Source of the DNA: Sagittula sp048553715
GTDB lineage: Bacteria; Pseudomonadota; Alphaproteobacteria; Rhodobacterales; Rhodobacteraceae
Reading direction: 5' to 3'
DNA length: 64,000 nt
Assembly: GCF_048553715.1 (NCBI RefSeq)
Contig: NZ_JBLZNC010000006.1
Coordinates: 186,001-250,000, forward strand
This document shows, one piece after another, positions 59,671-64,000 of the stretch. Numbering within the stretch: position 1 is the stretch's first letter; every line of letters begins with the position of its first letter. The position numbers were made by a program, and so were the translations under genes. The notes below the pieces were generated by a model. It had not been told where the DNA came from. It saw only the letters and a list, made by a program, of their open reading frames with translations, and did not search any database.

Positions 59671-60930
59671 CTAGTCGCGGACCGGGCGCGGTTGCGTCTG
59701 TGCAAGACGCGCGACCCAGTCCAGATGCTGGGGCAGGCAGATGCGCGACAGGTCATAGTTTTCCTGCACATAGCGTCGCGCCGTCTGTCCCAGTCGCGCG
59801 CGTCGGGGCGCATCGTCCAGCAGCGCATCCAGTTTGGCGACCAAAGCATCGCGGTCAAAGAAATCCACCATCACGCCGTTTTCGTCCTCGGTCATGACTT
59901 CGCGCACGGGGGCTGTGTCGCTGGCCAGAATGGCACAGCCTGCTGACATGGATTCCAGCAAGGACCACGACAGAACGAACGGATATGTCAGATAGACATG
60001 CACCGTGCTGATTTGCATCATCGCCAGAAAGCGGTCGTAGGGCACGCGGCCCAGAAAATGCACCCGGTTCCAATGCGGGGTGGGGATGCGGCCACGCACC
60101 TCGTCGATATAGATCTGTTTCCAGGTCTGCCCTTTCGGGGGTTTGGCACCATAAGACGTCTCGTCCCCGCCCAAAATCACCACATGCGCATTGGGCCGCT
60201 GTTTTAGAATGTCCGGCAGGGCGCGCATAAAGACATGGTAGCCGCGATAGGGTTCGAGGTTGCGATTGATAAAGGTGATAACCTCGTCATCTCGCGTCAG
60301 GGTCAGATCATCCGAAACGCTTAGCGCGGCATTGTCAGAAGGGCGCACCAGATCGGTGTCGATGCCGTCGTGGGCCACGGTGATGCGGTCCTGCCAATGG
60401 TCGGGGAAGGTGTCCGCCTGAAAGCGGGTTGGCGATATGCCCGCATCCATAATCTCCTCATGCAGGCGGTTGTTGAGGTTCTTCATGCGGATGCGCAGGA
60501 TGTCCGCTTCGGGGGATTTTGACGGAAATTCCGGGTCAAAGCCGATGAACGGGTAGTCCGTCAGGTGGTAGAGTTCACAGTACAGCCCCAGTCGGGCATT
60601 GGGCCAGATGTCCTTGAGAAACATGGATTCGCCCCAGCCGTGGTGGGCGCAGATCACATCGGGTTCAAAGCCCTGCGCCTTCAGCCCCTTGGCTCCGCGA
60701 TAGCAGGAGGTGGCGCGCAGCAGTTTTGTCTCAAAGTCCGCCAGCCACGGGTGCATGTTGGGGGTGCTTTGCCCGTGGATCTGGTAGGGGACGATCTGCA
60801 CCCCTTGCCAGACTTGCGGCTCTTTGACCTTGCAGGTCAGCGCGATGACCTGATGGCCCTGCTTCACCAGCGCGGGGGCGAGGTGTTTGTACTGGCCCGG
60901 AAAGTTCTGGTGGATCAGCAGGATTTTCAT
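59671..60930 (-). CDS. Glycosyltransferase family 4 protein
   Basis: A 419-residue GT-B glycosyltransferase. The N-terminal 'MKILLIHQNFPGQYKHLAPAL' and C-terminal 'VHVYLTYPFVLSWSLLESMSAGCAILASDTAPVREV' with Glu in the E-X7-E region are typical. It is similar in style to polysaccharide or O-chain mannosyl-type transferases. The sugar is unknown. The ATG at 60930 starts the conserved domain. It stands between DUF3576 and leuS. Confidence 0.88.
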   Translation of the reverse strand: MKILLIHQNFPGQYKHLAPALVKQGHQVIALTCKVKEPQVWQGVQIVPYQIHGQSTPNMHPWLADFETKLLRATSCYRGAKGLKAQGFEPDVICAHHGWGESMFLKDIWPNARLGLYCELYHLTDYPFIGFDPEFPSKSPEADILRIRMKNLNNRLHEEIMDAGISPTRFQADTFPDHWQDRITVAHDGIDTDLVRPSDNAALSVSDDLTLTRDDEVITFINRNLEPYRGYHVFMRALPDILKQRPNAHVVILGGDETSYGAKPPKGQTWKQIYIDEVRGRIPTPHWNRVHFLGRVPYDRFLAMMQISTVHVYLTYPFVLSWSLLESMSAGCAILASDTAPVREVMTEDENGVMVDFFDRDALVAKLDALLDDAPRRARLGQTARRYVQENYDLSRICLPQHLDWVARLAQTQPRPVRD

Positions 60931-61067
60931 GACGGTTCTCGGTACTGTTTGCGCAGTAGTGGCATGCACAAGCCACATGTCCAAGAGGCGGCGCGGCAAA
61001 GCCCGACAGGGGTTGCGCCAAAGGCGCAGCAGGCTACGCTCGGCGCGTCAGAATATACGAGGCACAG

Positions 61068-61847
61068 ATGCGGGTTCTGTTTCACTGCGGTTTCCATAAA
61101 ACCGGCACGTCCAGTGTTCAGGCGGCGCTGTCTGCCGTGCGACCGATGCTGCCTGCCGATGTGGGGATCGTTTTGCAGCCGGACATCCCCCGCCTGTGCG
61201 AGATGGCGCGCGCTTTATCGGTCGAGCCTGACAGTGATCTCGGGGCGTTCGAGACGCTGGCGTCAGAGCGGTTGTTCGACCTTGGCACGGGCAGGGCTTT
61301 GCTGGTGATCTCTGCCGAGGATCTGGGCGGGCTGTTGCCGGGGCGGCGCGGCCTGACCCGCTATGCCCGCACGGCGGATCTGATGGTGTGTTTGCACCGC
61401 GCCTGTGTGGCAGCCTTCGGGGCAGAGGTCGAGGTGGCCTACTATTTCTCGACCCGTGATGCAGCGCCGTGGCTGGCAAGCCTGTGGTGGCAGAACCTGC
61501 GCAGCACGCGGATGACGCTGGATGCCGCAACATTCGCCGAGACCTTTCAGACGGCCGCAGACTTAACCGCGATTGTGGATGAGGTGCGCGCGGCGCTGCC
61601 CGTCTGTCAGGTCCATTATCAGGCCTTGGAGGATTGCGCAGACCAACCGGCCGCGCCGCTGCTGCGTTTGGCGGGGTTGGACGCGCTCTTGCCGCATCTG
61701 CCTGACGCCCGCGCCAACGCGCGCCCGCAGGCCGAGGGCATCGCCGATGTGTTCCTTGCGCTCAATCGATCCGGCCTGCCGGACGGCTTTGTGCGCGAAA
61801 CCAAGAAATCCGTTCTGCGCAAGCTGCGGCGCATGTCGCAGGGCTAA
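61068..61847 (+). CDS. Sulfotransferase-like P-loop protein
   Basis: A 259-residue protein with an N-terminal 'RVLFHCGFHKTGTSSVQAAL', the P-loop form seen in sulfotransferase-like proteins of polysaccharide and glycan loci. Later segments ('VEVAYYFSTRDAAPWLASLWWQNLR') fit the second nucleotide-binding strand. Sulfotransferase activity is a family inference. It is divergent from the glycosyltransferase across 137 bases, so the pair may act on one surface glycan. Confidence 0.72.
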   Translation: MRVLFHCGFHKTGTSSVQAALSAVRPMLPADVGIVLQPDIPRLCEMARALSVEPDSDLGAFETLASERLFDLGTGRALLVISAEDLGGLLPGRRGLTRYARTADLMVCLHRACVAAFGAEVEVAYYFSTRDAAPWLASLWWQNLRSTRMTLDAATFAETFQTAADLTAIVDEVRAALPVCQVHYQALEDCADQPAAPLLRLAGLDALLPHLPDARANARPQAEGIADVFLALNRSGLPDGFVRETKKSVLRKLRRMSQG

Positions 61848-61931
61848 GCGGGCCAAGCGCCTCTGGACGATTGCGCACGCAGGCCGTATCACGCCCAACA
61901 ACACCCGCACGTTTACCGACCGGAGGCCCGC

Positions 61932-64000
61932 ATGTCGCGTTACGACCCCGCCAGCATCGAACCGAAATGGCAGCAAGCCTGGGAAGAGGCGGGCACATTT
62001 GTGGCCCGCCGGGATGGCGACAAGCCGAAATATTACGTGCTCGAGATGTTCCCCTATCCGTCGGGGCGCATCCATATCGGCCACGTGCGCAACTACACCA
62101 TGGGCGATGTGATCGCGCGTTACAAACTGTCGACCGGCCATAACGTGCTGCATCCGATGGGCTTTGACGCCTTTGGCATGCCTGCGGAAAACGCCGCAAT
62201 GGCATCGGGCGGCCACCCCAAGGACTGGACCTACGGCAACATCGAAACGATGGTCGGCCAGATGAAGCCTTTGGGCTTTGGTCTGGACTGGTCGCGCATG
62301 TTCGCCACCTGTGATCCCGAATACTATGGTCAGCAGCAGGCGCTGTTCATCGACATGCTGTCCGAGGGACTGGTTTACCGCAAGAACGCGGTCGTGAACT
62401 GGGACCCTGTCGACATGACTGTTCTTGCCAACGAGCAGGTGATTGACGGCAAGGGCTGGCGGTCTGGTGCCGAGGTCGAGCGCAAGGAGCTGACCCAGTG
62501 GTTCTTTAAAATCTCCGACATGTCGGGAGAGCTGCTGGACGCGCTGGACGGTCTCGACGACTGGCCGGCGAAGGTGAAGACCATGCAGGCCAACTGGATC
62601 GGCCGCTCGCGCGGGTTGCAGTTTGCGTTTTCGACCGTGGATGCCCCCGAAGGGCATGACCGCATCGACGTATACACCACCCGTCCCGATACGCTGATGG
62701 GCGCGTCCTTTGTCGGGCTGTCGCCGGATCATCCGCTGACGCGCGCGCTGGAAAAGGACAACCCCGAACTGGCCGCTGCCGTGGCCGAGATGCGCAAGGG
62801 CGGCACCACCGCAGAGGCATTGGAAAAGGCCGAGAAGCTGGGCTTTGACACCGGCATCCGCGTGCGCCATCCCTTTGATACGGCGTGGGAATTGCCGGTC
62901 TATGTGGCGAATTTCATCTTGATGGACTACGGCACGGGCGCGATCTTTGGCTGTCCCGCACATGACCAGCGCGACCTTGATTTCGCGCGCAAGTATGATT
63001 TGCCGGTGCGCACGGTCTTTGGCCCCGCGATGGGCGAGGACGGCACATTCATCCAGCCCGAAGACGGCGGTCCCGCCTATGTGCCGGTGAAGCAGGAAAC
63101 CGTGCGCTACATCCGTGGCTTTGCGGGGGAAGAGGCGCAGACCGGCGATGCCGCTGTCGATGCGGCCATCGATTTCTGCGAAGCCAATGGCGTGGGGCAG
63201 GGGGTGACCAAATACCGCCTGCGCGATTGGGGTCTGTCGCGGCAGCGCTACTGGGGCTGTCCGATCCCCGTGGTGCATTGTGACGCCTGTGGTGTGGTGC
63301 CCGAGAAAAAGGAAAACCTGCCCATCGCGCTGCCTGATGATGTGTCCTTCGACATTCCGGGCAACCCGCTGGACCGGCACCCCACGTGGCGTGACTGTGC
63401 TTGCCCGTCTTGTGGTGCGCCTGCCAAGCGTGAAACCGACACGATGGACACCTTTGTCGATTCGTCGTGGTATTTCGCGCGGTTCACCGCACCGCGTGCG
63501 GAGACACCCACCGACAAGGCCGAGGCCGAATATTGGATGAATGTCGACCAGTATATCGGCGGCATCGAGCACGCGATCTTGCACCTGCTGTATTCGCGCT
63601 TCTTCGCGCGGGCGATGATCAAGACCGGCCACCTGCCGGAAAAGGCCGCCGAGCCTTTTAATGCCTTGTTCACCCAAGGCATGGTGACCCACGCGATCTA
63701 CCAGACCCGCAACGCCGAAGGCCGCCCGGTCTACCACTACCCCGAGGATGTCGAACTGCGCGACGGCAAGGGCTTTCTGACAGATGGCACCGAGGTGGAG
63801 ATCATCCCCTCCGCCAAAATGTCGAAGTCCAAGAACAACGTGGTCGACCCGATGCAGATCATCGCGACCTATGGCGCCGACACCGCGCGCTGGTTCGTGC
63901 TGTCCGACAGCCCGCCAGAGCGTGACGTGGAATGGACCGCCTCCGGCGCCGAGGCTGCGGCCAAGCATCTGGGGCGCGTCTACCGGATTGCAGCGGATAT
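61932..64000 (+). CDS. leuS: Leucyl-tRNA synthetase, N-terminal 689 residues
   Basis: A class I aminoacyl-tRNA synthetase that runs off the window end; the usual length is about 850. The HIGH motif is at residues 48-51 ('PSGRIHIGHVRNYTMGD'), the editing domain follows (about 225-420; 'TTRPDTLMG', 'MDYGTGAIFGCPAHDQRDLDF'), a zinc-ribbon region has 'CDACGVVP' and 'CACPSCGAP', and KMSKS is at 629-633. It charges tRNA-Leu. The ATG at 61932 has a GGAGG site, 84 bases after the sulfotransferase-like gene. Confidence 0.97.
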   Translation, partial: MSRYDPASIEPKWQQAWEEAGTFVARRDGDKPKYYVLEMFPYPSGRIHIGHVRNYTMGDVIARYKLSTGHNVLHPMGFDAFGMPAENAAMASGGHPKDWTYGNIETMVGQMKPLGFGLDWSRMFATCDPEYYGQQQALFIDMLSEGLVYRKNAVVNWDPVDMTVLANEQVIDGKGWRSGAEVERKELTQWFFKISDMSGELLDALDGLDDWPAKVKTMQANWIGRSRGLQFAFSTVDAPEGHDRIDVYTTRPDTLMGASFVGLSPDHPLTRALEKDNPELAAAVAEMRKGGTTAEALEKAEKLGFDTGIRVRHPFDTAWELPVYVANFILMDYGTGAIFGCPAHDQRDLDFARKYDLPVRTVFGPAMGEDGTFIQPEDGGPAYVPVKQETVRYIRGFAGEEAQTGDAAVDAAIDFCEANGVGQGVTKYRLRDWGLSRQRYWGCPIPVVHCDACGVVPEKKENLPIALPDDVSFDIPGNPLDRHPTWRDCACPSCGAPAKRETDTMDTFVDSSWYFARFTAPRAETPTDKAEAEYWMNVDQYIGGIEHAILHLLYSRFFARAMIKTGHLPEKAAEPFNALFTQGMVTHAIYQTRNAEGRPVYHYPEDVELRDGKGFLTDGTEVEIIPSAKMSKSKNNVVDPMQIIATYGADTARWFVLSDSPPERDVEWTASGAEAAAKHLGRVYRIAAD

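Noticed and set aside
61563..63968. 801-codon open frame on the minus strand
   Set aside because: It lies antisense to leuS, whose HIGH, zinc and KMSKS motifs are unambiguous. Long antisense frames are expected in GC-rich DNA.
1..64000. CRISPR arrays, tRNA genes, IS elements, prophage or toxin-antitoxin loci
   Set aside because: Reading the gaps (all but one under 270 bases) showed no spaced direct repeats, cloverleaf sequences, transposase motifs or paired small toxin-antitoxin genes.

Overview
The window reads as chromosomal DNA of a marine alphaproteobacterium of the Rhodobacterales (Roseobacter group). The support is gene content and order rather than any single marker: the block rsh - DUF2062 - pdxJ - acpS - lepB - rnc - era - recO, the moaE/moaD/pgsA cluster, three tandem peptide deformylase genes followed by fmt, the ubiH / aminotransferase / ftsK / lolA arrangement, and DUF3576 near leuS. 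The DNA is GC-rich, coding density is very high, and only one gap (ftsK to lolA) exceeds 300 bases. I saw no tRNA, rRNA, insertion sequence, integrase, prophage or CRISPR array, so this is essentially a housekeeping backbone. A genus cannot be fixed from the sequence alone.

Layout. 1-3.2 kb: 3' end of a type I secretion adaptor, then RidA, a glycerophosphodiesterase, a FemAB-like acyltransferase and a pterin dehydratase. 3.3-5.4 kb: PBP1A on the minus strand. 5.7-8.5 kb: nitrogen sensing (glnK-amtB) and iron storage (bfd, bfr) with likely iron-responsive operators. 8.6-10.5 kb: a FadR-type regulator and a small RTX calcium-binding protein. 10.5-12.7 kb: moaE, moaD, pgsA, recO. 12.7-21 kb: a lysozyme-like exported protein, era, a DMT transporter, a nuclease, rnc, lepB, acpS, a deaminase, pdxJ and a YceI-OmpA fusion. 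21-25.7 kb: a small haem protein, DUF2062, the single (p)ppGpp enzyme, rpoZ, folK. 25.8-31.6 kb: NYN protein, YqaA-like protein, ispH, cytochrome c', rnhA, a TRIC-type channel and a PatB-like lyase. 31.7-36 kb: def-def-def-fmt, two small membrane proteins and a glutathionyl-hydroquinone reductase. 36-43.3 kb: a degenerate receiver protein, MltB-type transglycosylase, an unknown exported protein, an SDR / enoyl-CoA-hydratase-like / adenine deaminase operon and DUF2125. 43.4-51.6 kb: ubiH-type hydroxylase, aminotransferase, ftsK, lolA, an SLT lipoprotein, hspQ. 51.6-64 kb: threonine aldolase, YcgN, ribF, a MocR regulator, YggS, a TPR sulfotransferase, a porin, DUF3576, a glycosyltransferase, a sulfotransferase-like protein and the start of leuS.

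Working together: much of the content serves protein maturation (def/fmt, lepB, lolA), RNA processing (rnc, rnhA, era), cell wall growth and division (PBP1A, MltB, SLT proteins, ftsK) and cofactor supply (moaDE, pdxJ, folK, ribF, ispH). The most unusual things are the third deformylase paralogue, which has lost the metal-binding Cys and the catalytic Glu; a stand-alone receiver domain that lacks its acidic pocket and probably starts at TTG; the YceI-OmpA fusion divergent from a one-haem protein; a structured segment in the ftsK-lolA gap; and a short dispersed intergenic motif present twice. I found no convincing wholly new multi-gene system.
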